NCBI GenBank assembly: GCA_902788865.1
Contig: CADALZ010000007.1
Span: 1 to 64,000 of the forward strand
Source: an uncultured Bacteroidales bacterium
GTDB taxonomy: Bacteria > Bacteroidota > Bacteroidia > Bacteroidales > Bacteroidaceae
Direction: 5' to 3'
Length of the DNA stretch: 64,000 nucleotides
Below are positions 36,505-44,307 of the stretch, piece by piece; position 1 is the first letter of the stretch, and each line of letters opens with the position of its first letter. Below the pieces are notes generated by a model. It did not search any database, was not told where the DNA came from, and saw nothing but the letters and a program-made list of their open reading frames with translations. The translations under genes were made by a program, and so were the position numbers.

Positions 36505-37590
36505 ATGACAAGATTGATAATCGTAGGTGGTTTCCTCTGTGCAGGAAAGACCACACTGCTTTGGGAAACCGCAAAGCATTTTATAAATAAAGGTATGAAG
36601 GTAGGCTTGATCACCAACGACCAAGCACCAGAGTTGGTAGATAGTGCCATTTTGAAACTGTCAGGGCTCTCAGTGGCTGAGGTAAGTGGCAGCTGCTTCT
36701 GTTGCAATTTCAATGGCTTTACAGGGGCCATAAAGAAACTTCAGAACGGGGCACCTGATGTTATCATTGCCGAGCCTGTAGGTAGTTGTGCCGACCTCTC
36801 TGCAACCATTCTTCAGCCACTGAAGAAGTTTCATGGGGCAGAATTGGAATTGGCACCGTTCACCGTTCTGGCCGATCCTAACCGTCTGCCTTCTATCCTC
36901 GAAGGTGGCAATGGCGGGCTGCACCCAGATGCTGCCTATATTTTTGGTAAGCAGCTGGAAGAGAGTGATATTCTGTTGCTTACTAAGATAGATGCCTTAG
37001 AGCCTGCTAAGAAAGAAGAACTGATGAAGAAATTGGCAGAGAAATATCCTACCTCTACCGTGATGGCAGTGAGTGCTTTGACAGGCGATGGCATGGATGC
37101 ATGGATAGAGCAGGTAACTACTCGTAATGATGTGGGCAAGAAGCTGCTGCGCATAGACTACGATCGCTATGCACATGGTGAGGCTGTGCTGGGATGGCTC
37201 AATGGCACGGTGAAGTTGCTTGCTACTGAGGAGACCGATTGGAATCAACTGGCAGAGACTTTCATTCAAGACTTGGCTAAAGCCTTCGAGAAGGAAGGGC
37301 TGCCTGTGGGGCATGTGAAAGCTATTGTAGAGAATGTCTCTCTATTTGCTGTGAGCAATCTGACGCAAGACAGCCGCACTGTGACACTGCGTGGAGATGC
37401 CGGTAAGGGTACAGAAGCCACCCTCGTCATCAATGCCCGTGTAGAAACCACACCAGAGCATCTGGATGAGTTGGTTCGTGCAGAGCTGAAGCAGCTGCTT
37501 GCAGATAAGTATGAGCAGACAGAACTGGCATGGAAGTTCTTGCAGCCTGGTCGCCCTAATCCTACCCATCGTTTTGTAGAAATAGTATAA
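36505..37590 (+). CDS. G3E (CobW/UreG family) GTPase
   Basis: 361 residues. Walker A GGFLCAGKTTL at the start, then NDQAPELVD, the metal-binding motif SGSCFCCNF (CxCC), AEPVGSC, and TKIDAL for guanine. The C-terminal half has no clear CobW C domain but a region with VSLFAVSNLTQDSRTVTLRGD. G3E GTPases deliver metals to proteins or cofactors. Its place between the channel and arsC points to a metal or metalloid role. The start at 36505 follows an ATAATTCATAATT leader, 31 bases after the previous stop. Confidence 0.85.
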   Translation: MTRLIIVGGFLCAGKTTLLWETAKHFINKGMKVGLITNDQAPELVDSAILKLSGLSVAEVSGSCFCCNFNGFTGAIKKLQNGAPDVIIAEPVGSCADLSATILQPLKKFHGAELELAPFTVLADPNRLPSILEGGNGGLHPDAAYIFGKQLEESDILLLTKIDALEPAKKEELMKKLAEKYPTSTVMAVSALTGDGMDAWIEQVTTRNDVGKKLLRIDYDRYAHGEAVLGWLNGTVKLLATEETDWNQLAETFIQDLAKAFEKEGLPVGHVKAIVENVSLFAVSNLTQDSRTVTLRGDAGKGTEATLVINARVETTPEHLDELVRAELKQLLADKYEQTELAWKFLQPGRPNPTHRFVEIV

Positions 37591-37622
37591 TCCATATAAA
37601 TAAACATTTAAATAGAAAAACA

Positions 37623-38144
37623 ATGAAAAAAGTATTCATCCTCAGCCTGTTGATGGCATTATTTTGCATGACAGGCGCTCAAGCTCAGATTAAGAATCAA
37701 CTGAAAAAGCCAGTAAAGATTTTGTTGCTCTGCACAGGTAATACTTGCCGCAGCCAGATGGCACATGGCTTCTTTGCTTCTTACGACAAGAACATCCAAA
37801 TCTACTCTGGTGGTGTAAATCCTTCTAAGGCTATCAATCCTAATGCAGTACGTGTGATGGCAGAGCTTGGCATAGACATCAGCGACCATACCCCTCACAA
37901 TGTGAGCGAGTATGTGGATCAGAGCTGGGACTATGTAATCACCGTTTGCGACAATGCTTACAAGACTTGTCCAGATTTCGATGGTGAAGTGAAATGCCGT
38001 ATGCATGTTGGCTTTGACGACCCATCAGAGGCAGTTGGTACGCCAGAGTTTATCGACAGTGAGTACCATCGTGTGCGTGATGAGATAGGTGCTCGTATGT
38101 ATGCACTCTATCAGTTCATCTTGACAGACCAGCACAATAAATAG
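37623..38144 (+). CDS. arsC: Thioredoxin-type arsenate reductase with N-terminal signal peptide
   Basis: 173 residues. Residues 1-22 are a signal peptide (KKVFILSLLMALFCMTGAQA/Q). The LMW-PTP-like domain has CTGNTCRS (Cys37-Arg43), then Cys109 and Cys116 in VCDNAYKTCPD. The spacings 37-109 (72) and 37-116 (79) equal those of Cys10, Cys82 and Cys89 in the pI258 ArsC, so all three redox cysteines are present. This supports arsenate reductase rather than tyrosine phosphatase. There is no later start codon before the active site, so a cytosolic form is unlikely. It is 32 bases after the GTPase gene. Confidence 0.85.
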   Translation: MKKVFILSLLMALFCMTGAQAQIKNQLKKPVKILLLCTGNTCRSQMAHGFFASYDKNIQIYSGGVNPSKAINPNAVRVMAELGIDISDHTPHNVSEYVDQSWDYVITVCDNAYKTCPDFDGEVKCRMHVGFDDPSEAVGTPEFIDSEYHRVRDEIGARMYALYQFILTDQHNK

Positions 38145-38178
38145 TTTTCATAACACTTTGGTTTAATAGATGTGGTGA

Positions 38179-38208
38179 GGGCCGGCACTCACTGTGTCGG
38201 CCCTTTTT
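38179..38208 (+). terminator. Terminator after arsC
   Basis: GGGCCGGCAC, loop TCACT, GTGTCGGCCC (one G-T pair), then five T. It separates the porin gene from the ars-type operon. Confidence 0.8.
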
Positions 38209-38228
38209 ATGCCCTTAATTTAGAAATT

Positions 38229-39443
38229 ATGAATAGGAAAAGTATATTATTTGCAAGCGTTTCTGTGATTATGCTTGCTATGCCAGAAGCCAATGCCCAG
38301 AAAAGTGGCTTCAGCTATAACTTCTACGGCTCAGTGCGCAACGATGTATTCTACAGCACTCGTCAGAACCAGACGTCAGAAGAAGGCTCTTTCTACCTCT
38401 TCCCACTGGATAAGAAGTACGATACTGCAGGTAAGGATATCAATGCCAGTGGTGATCTCAACCTTTATAATATGCGTACCCGCTTTGGGGTAAATGTGAC
38501 AGGTCCTAATATTGGTAGTGCCAAGACCTCAGCCAATGTGGAGATGGATTTTCGCGGCAGTGGCAGCAATGTAGGCATACTGCGTGTGCGCCATGCGTAT
38601 TTCAATTTAGACTGGGGCACATCATCCCTCTTGCTGGGCCAGACTTGGCATCCTCTCTATGGCACTGTGTCTCCAGAGATATTGGATATCAACTCAGGCG
38701 CACCTTACAATCCAGACGATCGTGCTCCGCAGATACGTTATCGCTATGACAATCATGGCTTCATGTTCACTGTCACAGCAGCTTGGCAGGCGCAGAACAA
38801 GAGTACTGGTCCTAATGGATCAAGCTCAGAGTATCTGCGCAAGAGTGGAGTGCCAGAGCTATTTGTAGGATTCGACTATCACGACCAATATTTTAGTGCT
38901 GGTATTGGAGCAGAACTGATGTCGTTGAAATTTCGTGACCAAAGCGACTTAGGCTACAAGGTCAGTGAACGTCTCACGACGATCTCGCCAGAGGTACACC
39001 TGCGTTATAAAGACAGCAAGATGCTTTTTGCAGCCAAGAGCTACCTCACCAGCAATATGACCATGCTGAATACGCTGGGAGGCTATGGAGTGAGCAGCGT
39101 GGATGCCCGTACGGGTGAAATGGAGTATGCTCCGCTGCGCATCTCACATTCATGGTTGAACTTCGCCTATGGCAACCAGTGGCGCTTCAACTTCCTCGGT
39201 GGCTATGCTAAAAACTTAGGAGCGACAAAGAATGTCACCTCTCTGGTAGGCACAGGCACAAAGATAGACCAGCTGGCAAGCATTGTATTAGGACTTAGCT
39301 ATAACTTGTCACACTTCAAGTTTGGTGCAGAATACAACTGGACCACTGCATGGTATGGCACGCCAGATGCTAAGGCTCGAGTGAAGCATACACATTCGGT
39401 AGATAATCATCGCTTGATGCTGACCACTCAATATATCTTCTGA
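38229..39443 (+). CDS. Outer-membrane beta-barrel porin
   Basis: 404 residues from ATG 38229. Signal peptide ends at ANAQ/K. Alternating hydrophobic strands run throughout (FYGSVRNDVFYST, NMRTRFGVNVTG, ANVEMDFRGSG, LRVRHAYFNLDW) and the protein ends in Phe (LMLTTQYIF), as outer-membrane barrels do. Similar to DcaP-like or phosphate-type porins. It follows the arsC terminator by only 20 bases, so some read-through may link it to arsenic or phosphate uptake, but that is inference. Confidence 0.75.
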   Translation: MNRKSILFASVSVIMLAMPEANAQKSGFSYNFYGSVRNDVFYSTRQNQTSEEGSFYLFPLDKKYDTAGKDINASGDLNLYNMRTRFGVNVTGPNIGSAKTSANVEMDFRGSGSNVGILRVRHAYFNLDWGTSSLLLGQTWHPLYGTVSPEILDINSGAPYNPDDRAPQIRYRYDNHGFMFTVTAAWQAQNKSTGPNGSSSEYLRKSGVPELFVGFDYHDQYFSAGIGAELMSLKFRDQSDLGYKVSERLTTISPEVHLRYKDSKMLFAAKSYLTSNMTMLNTLGGYGVSSVDARTGEMEYAPLRISHSWLNFAYGNQWRFNFLGGYAKNLGATKNVTSLVGTGTKIDQLASIVLGLSYNLSHFKFGAEYNWTTAWYGTPDAKARVKHTHSVDNHRLMLTTQYIF

Positions 39444-39477
39444 GAAAGAAGAACGGATAAAAGATATTGGAATCTCA

Positions 39478-39505
39478 GGGACAAAAATATGCGTATTTTT
39501 GTCCC
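39478..39505 (+). terminator. Terminator of the porin gene
   Basis: Perfect palindrome: GGGACAAAAATA, loop TGCG, TATTTTTGTCCC, followed by TATTTTT. It overlaps the upstream edge of the GH32 promoter. Confidence 0.8.
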
Positions 39506-39509
39506 TATT

Positions 39510-39540
39510 TTTGTTAATTCAGGATATTTTTATAAGTTTG
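39510..39540 (+). promoter_or_regulatory. Promoter of the GH32 gene
   Basis: TTTG at 39510-39513, a 19-base gap, TAAGTTTG at 39533-39540. Confidence 0.7.
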
Positions 39541-39569
39541 TGCCAAATATAACCAATATCTGATAAGAA

Positions 39570-42059
39570 ATGAAAAAAACACTCGTCGTTATGTTGCTGA
39601 TGGCTATGGAGTTGGCTCTTAAAGCACAGACTCCAGAGGTAGTCAGTCGTCAGCGTGCTTTAGTGAAGATAGACCAGCCATCTCGCTACCTGCTTATTCC
39701 TATTGAAGAACAAGGTATGAATGCCACTATCAACGTGCTTGGAGCAGACAATAAGGTGATGCAGTCGTTTAGCGCACGTCTGGCAGTGAGTAAGGTGGAC
39801 TATTACGTTCCGCTGGATATAAAAGAGGGAAAGTTGCTGGATTTCAGTGTTCGATTCCCTCAGAATGATGAGAGGAGCATAGGCGACCTTGCCTGCTGGA
39901 AGAATCTGAAGTATAGCGATACCTTTAATACCACTAATAGAGAGAGATTCCGTCCACTCTATCATCATACGCCTGCCTATGGCTGGATGAATGATCCTAA
40001 TGGCATGTATTATAAAGATGGTGTCTATCACCTCAGCTACCAATGGAATCCATATGGCTCTATGTGGGGAAACATGACGTGGGGACATTCCACCAGTCGT
40101 GACCTCATCCATTGGGAACAGCAGCCAGCTACCATTTGGGCAGATGGACTTGGCTCTATCTTCAGTGGTTCTGCAGTGGTAGATAAAGACAACACGGCTG
40201 GCTTTGGCGCTGGGGCCGTGGTGGCATTCTACACCTCTGCTGGTGCTGCCCAGATGCAGTCGATGGCCTATAGCACAGATGGTGGCCGCACGTTTACTAA
40301 ATATGAAAGGAATCCTGTGCTCACGCTGGCTACTCCCGACTTTCGCGATCCAAAGGTATTTTGGAATGAGGACATTCATCGTTGGAACATGATCCTCGCA
40401 GCGGGCCAGCAGATGCGCATCTATTCTTCTGCCAATCTTAAGGAGTGGACTTATGAAAGCAGCTTCGGTGAGGGATATGGTGCACATGGTGGGGTATGGG
40501 AGTGCCCAGACCTAATGAAACTGCCTGTAAGAGGTAGCAACCAGCAGAAGTGGATGTTGGTGTGTAATATCAATCCAGGAGGACCTTTTGGCGGTAGTGC
40601 TACGCAGTATTTCATTGGTCAGTTTGATGGACATAAGTTCACTTGTGAAACTGCTCCAGAAGTGACCAAGTGGATGGACTATGGCAAGGATCACTATTCC
40701 ACTGTGACCTTCAGTAATGCTCCAGATGGCAGACATATCGCACTGGCGTGGATGAGCAATTGGCAATATGCCAATCAAGTGCCTACCATGCAGTTCCGCT
40801 CTGCCAATAGCGTGCCTCGCGACCTTGATCTCTTTGAGTATCAGGGGCAAACCTATCTGGGTGTGACTCCGTCGAAGGAACTATTGGCTGCGCGTGGAGA
40901 GAAAGTGAAGCAGCCTACAGAGAGTTGTGAGATTGTGGTTGACTTAAAGAAGAACACACAACTTGTGCTTTCTAATGCTAAGGGTGAACAAGTGACCATG
41001 AGCTATGATGCCAAACAGCAAACCTTCAGCATGAATCGTGAGAAGAGTGGGGAAGTGAGCTTTAGTGAAGCATTCCCATGTGTGACAATTGCGCCAACCT
41101 ATGGAAACCTTAAGCAACTGCGCATTTTCATAGATCGCTGCAGCATTGAGGTGCTTGACGCAGAGGGCCACATGGCCATGACCAATCTCGTATTCCCTTC
41201 AGAGCCATATAATAAATTGGTGGTAAAAAATGGAAAGGCAACGATTTATGAGATTAACGGCGGAGCAGAAGAACATCCATGGGAATTAGTGCTTAAGGAA
41301 GAAACCTCGTCTGCTTCTACAAAGCAAGGGGCTGCTTGCTTCGACAAGTACCTGTTTCAGTTTCATAATTCCAATGATGTTATAAGCATATTCAACCTTG
41401 AAACGAAGGCTAAAGTACAAGAAATCCCTTTGACAGCCGTTTCTACACATCATTGCAATAATGCCAATTTTGGAAAAGAATACTATTCCGCTGGAGATCC
41501 ATTTCCCCTGTTATATACAAGCCAAGAGAATGAGAAAGAACATAAATGTCTTGTTTATAGAGTGACAGGAACAGAAGGAAATTATTCGGTATCATTAGTG
41601 CAAACCATACACTTCCCTGAGCCTTCTGATGATTTCATGTGGTACCCCAATATGATGATAGATACCCAAAATTCAAAAATGATTGTAGCTGGATTGGGAA
41701 ATAATCCATGGTCAAAAGGTAGAGATAATACCATTCGCTACAAGGTCTTTGATTTGCCTAAGTTATCTGAAGGAACTGAAGTTACTCTGTCTTTAAATAG
41801 TATCGAGGATTCAATAGAATTAACGAATAAGCCAACTACTCAAGGCGGATTTGTTTATGATAATAAAATCTATGAGGTATTTGGTTTGGGAGACAATGCC
41901 TCTCTGATTGCCACTGATTTAACCACCCATAAAGAAGTGTTTGCTATTGACATTAATGGAACAGGCATAGCAGTCGAGCCTGAAGGTTGTTTCAGATATG
42001 ACAACTCCATTTGCGTGAATTTTGTGGATGGACAAGTTTATAAGTACAAATTCTCATAG
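39570..42059 (+). CDS. GH32 fructan hydrolase with added C-terminal propeller-like domain
   Basis: 829 residues with signal peptide (ALKAQ). A small N-terminal beta-domain (about 22-115) precedes the five-bladed GH32 catalytic domain: nucleophile Asp142 in WMNDPNG, FRDPKVF as stabiliser, acid/base Glu311 in WECPDL. The GH32 C-terminal beta-sandwich ends near residue 575. About 250 more residues follow (CFDKYLFQFHNSNDVISIFNLETK...EVFGLGDNASLIATDLTTHK) that look like beta-propeller lipoprotein repeats. The DNA of this extra part is visibly richer in A and T, as if fused later. It starts a fructan operon with a permease and a fructokinase. Confidence 0.88.
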   Translation: MKKTLVVMLLMAMELALKAQTPEVVSRQRALVKIDQPSRYLLIPIEEQGMNATINVLGADNKVMQSFSARLAVSKVDYYVPLDIKEGKLLDFSVRFPQNDERSIGDLACWKNLKYSDTFNTTNRERFRPLYHHTPAYGWMNDPNGMYYKDGVYHLSYQWNPYGSMWGNMTWGHSTSRDLIHWEQQPATIWADGLGSIFSGSAVVDKDNTAGFGAGAVVAFYTSAGAAQMQSMAYSTDGGRTFTKYERNPVLTLATPDFRDPKVFWNEDIHRWNMILAAGQQMRIYSSANLKEWTYESSFGEGYGAHGGVWECPDLMKLPVRGSNQQKWMLVCNINPGGPFGGSATQYFIGQFDGHKFTCETAPEVTKWMDYGKDHYSTVTFSNAPDGRHIALAWMSNWQYANQVPTMQFRSANSVPRDLDLFEYQGQTYLGVTPSKELLAARGEKVKQPTESCEIVVDLKKNTQLVLSNAKGEQVTMSYDAKQQTFSMNREKSGEVSFSEAFPCVTIAPTYGNLKQLRIFIDRCSIEVLDAEGHMAMTNLVFPSEPYNKLVVKNGKATIYEINGGAEEHPWELVLKEETSSASTKQGAACFDKYLFQFHNSNDVISIFNLETKAKVQEIPLTAVSTHHCNNANFGKEYYSAGDPFPLLYTSQENEKEHKCLVYRVTGTEGNYSVSLVQTIHFPEPSDDFMWYPNMMIDTQNSKMIVAGLGNNPWSKGRDNTIRYKVFDLPKLSEGTEVTLSLNSIEDSIELTNKPTTQGGFVYDNKIYEVFGLGDNASLIATDLTTHKEVFAIDINGTGIAVEPEGCFRYDNSICVNFVDGQVYKYKFS

Positions 42060-42113
42060 AAGTGTTTTTAAGTTTAGTGTGCAGACTTATTATTGTAGGT
42101 AAATGATAACAGT

Positions 42114-43268
42114 ATGAAAAATAACAAGCTCTCTTTTATGATTCCTTTGATGCTCTGCTTCTTCTGCATGGGTTTTGTAGATTTAGTGGGCATCGCATCC
42201 AACTATGTGAAAGAAGATTTAGGGCTGAACGATAGCACAGCCAACATCTTCCCATCGTTGGTGTTCTTCTGGTTCCTCATTTTCTCTGTGCCAACGGGCA
42301 TGTTGATGAACCGCATAGGACGCAAGAAGACCGTTCTGCTTTCCTTGGCTGTAACAGTGCTATCATTGTTCATTCCATTGTTTGGCAAATCTTTTGGCGT
42401 GATGCTGGTGTCCTTCTCGCTCCTTGGCATAGGCAATGCGCTGATGCAGACCTCGCTTAACCCACTGGTGTCGAGCGTCATTGGTGGAAAGAACTTGGCA
42501 TCTACACTCACCTTCGGACAGTTCATCAAAGCCATCGCTTCGTTCTTGGCTCCATACCTTGCCATGTGGGGAGCCACGCAGGTGATACCGTCCTTCGGAC
42601 TGGATTGGCGTGTGCTCTTTGCCATTTACTTCATTGTGGGCTTGATTGCTACTGCATGGTTGGGCATCACGCCCATAGAGGAAGAGCCGATAGAGGGCAA
42701 GCCTTCCACTTTCGTGGAGTGCTTCAAGTTGCTTGGCACCCCCATCGTGCTACTTTCATTCCTTGGCATCATGTGCCATGTAGGCATAGATGTGGGTACC
42801 AATACCACAGCGCCCAAAATATTGATGGAGCGCTTGGGCATGACACTCAATGAGGCTGCATTTGCTACCTCACTCTATTTCATCTTCCGCACCATTGGTT
42901 GCCTCACAGGCTCGTATTTCCTGCGTGTGATGAACAATCGCGTGTTCTTTATCATCAGTGTGGTGATGATGGCCCTCTCTATGTGTGGCCTGTTTGTGGG
43001 TACCTCTAAGTTGGTGCTCTACACCGCCATTGCGCTGGTAGGCTATGGCAACTCCAACATCTTCTCGCTCATCTTTGCGCAAGCCATCACGGCCATGCCT
43101 CAGAAGCAGAACGAGGTGAGCGGACTGATGATCATGGGTCTCTTTGGTGGCACGGTATTTCCTCTCATTATGGGCTTTGCCAGCGATGCCATAGGACAGG
43201 CTGGAGCTGTGATTGTCATGGCTATAGGTGTGGCCTACTTGTTTACCTATATTAAGAGGATTGGATAA
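42114..43268 (+). CDS. MFS sugar permease, probably for fructose or fructo-oligosaccharide
   Basis: 384 residues with about twelve membrane segments. MFS motif A-like loop MNRIGRKKTVLLS between helices 2 and 3, and a central charged loop (IEEEPIEGKPSTF). It resembles the FucP/GluP group of inner-membrane sugar-proton symporters. It lies between GH32 and fructokinase genes, so fructose is the likely cargo. Start at ATG 42114, 54 bases after GH32. Confidence 0.87.
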   Translation: MKNNKLSFMIPLMLCFFCMGFVDLVGIASNYVKEDLGLNDSTANIFPSLVFFWFLIFSVPTGMLMNRIGRKKTVLLSLAVTVLSLFIPLFGKSFGVMLVSFSLLGIGNALMQTSLNPLVSSVIGGKNLASTLTFGQFIKAIASFLAPYLAMWGATQVIPSFGLDWRVLFAIYFIVGLIATAWLGITPIEEEPIEGKPSTFVECFKLLGTPIVLLSFLGIMCHVGIDVGTNTTAPKILMERLGMTLNEAAFATSLYFIFRTIGCLTGSYFLRVMNNRVFFIISVVMMALSMCGLFVGTSKLVLYTAIALVGYGNSNIFSLIFAQAITAMPQKQNEVSGLMIMGLFGGTVFPLIMGFASDAIGQAGAVIVMAIGVAYLFTYIKRIG

Positions 43269-43359
43269 GTACGGCTCGCCGTAAAATTAAAAAATTAAAA
43301 TATTAAAATATGCAAGAATAAGCATAGAGATTTGAGTTTAGAGTAGATAATTCATAATT

Positions 43360-44253
43360 ATGGAAAAGAGATATGTAGTAGGACTTGGAGAAGCACTTTG
43401 GGATGTGCTTCCAGAAGGTAAGAAATTGGGTGGGGCCCCAGCCAACTTTGCTTATCATGTAGGTTTGTTTTTGGGGCAGGAGAATACATTAGCTGTCAGT
43501 GCCTTAGGTGAAGATGCGCTTGCAGCTGAGACAGAGGCTGCACTCGATGAGCATGGACTGAGCTACCTCATGCCACGTGTCCCATTTCCCACAGGCACCG
43601 TGCAGGTGCAGCTTGATGCAGAAGGTATCCCTACCTATGACATCAAGGAAGGTGTAGCTTGGGATAATATTCCCTTCACGCCCGAGATGGAAGAGGTGGC
43701 ACGTAGTTGCAAGGCAGTGTGCTTCGGCACCTTGGCGCAGCGCAATGAAGTATCACGCCAGACCATCTATCGTTTCTTGGAAGCTACACCAGCCGACTGC
43801 ATGAAAATCTATGATATCAACTTGCGCCAACATTTTTATACGAAGGAAATCATCCAAGCATCTTTGATGCATTGCAACATTCTCAAGATTAATGACGAGG
43901 AATTGGAGACCTTGGCGAAAATGTTTGGCTACAGCAGTCTCGATACAGAAGATCAGTGCTGGCTTATCTTAGGTAAGTATGGCCTCAAGCGTGTGATATT
44001 GACTTGTGGCGTCAATGGCAGCTATGTGTATTCAGAGGGGCGCAGCTCCTATGTAGAGACACCTCATGTGGAGGTGGCCGATACGGTGGGCGCAGGCGAT
44101 TCTTTCACAGCGGCTTTCTGCGCTGCCACACTGAAAGGCTTATCTTCTATCAAGGCGCATAAGTTGGCTGTTGATGTCAGTGCCTATGTCTGCACCCAAA
44201 AAGGAGCCATGCCAGCCATGCCAAATGATTTGCTCGATCGTATATGTCAATAG
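43360..44253 (+). CDS. Fructokinase (PfkB family)
   Basis: 297 residues. PfkB signatures: KLGGAPANFAYHV near the N-terminus and VADTVGAGDSFTAAF near the C-terminus, the latter with the catalytic Asp. It phosphorylates fructose in the cytosol. It completes the fructan cassette with GH32 and the permease. The ATG follows an ATAATTCATAATT leader. It ends 54 bases before the convergent AsmA-like gene. Confidence 0.9.
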   Translation: MEKRYVVGLGEALWDVLPEGKKLGGAPANFAYHVGLFLGQENTLAVSALGEDALAAETEAALDEHGLSYLMPRVPFPTGTVQVQLDAEGIPTYDIKEGVAWDNIPFTPEMEEVARSCKAVCFGTLAQRNEVSRQTIYRFLEATPADCMKIYDINLRQHFYTKEIIQASLMHCNILKINDEELETLAKMFGYSSLDTEDQCWLILGKYGLKRVILTCGVNGSYVYSEGRSSYVETPHVEVADTVGAGDSFTAAFCAATLKGLSSIKAHKLAVDVSAYVCTQKGAMPAMPNDLLDRICQ

Positions 44254-44307
44254 TAGATTTCGCTTTGATGTTCGTTTTGAGCATCGAAGGTTATAGATCT
44301 AATGCCG

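Noticed and set aside
37623..38144. Protein-tyrosine phosphatase
   Set aside because: The two additional cysteines at the exact ArsC spacing and the ars-type neighbours favour arsenate reductase.
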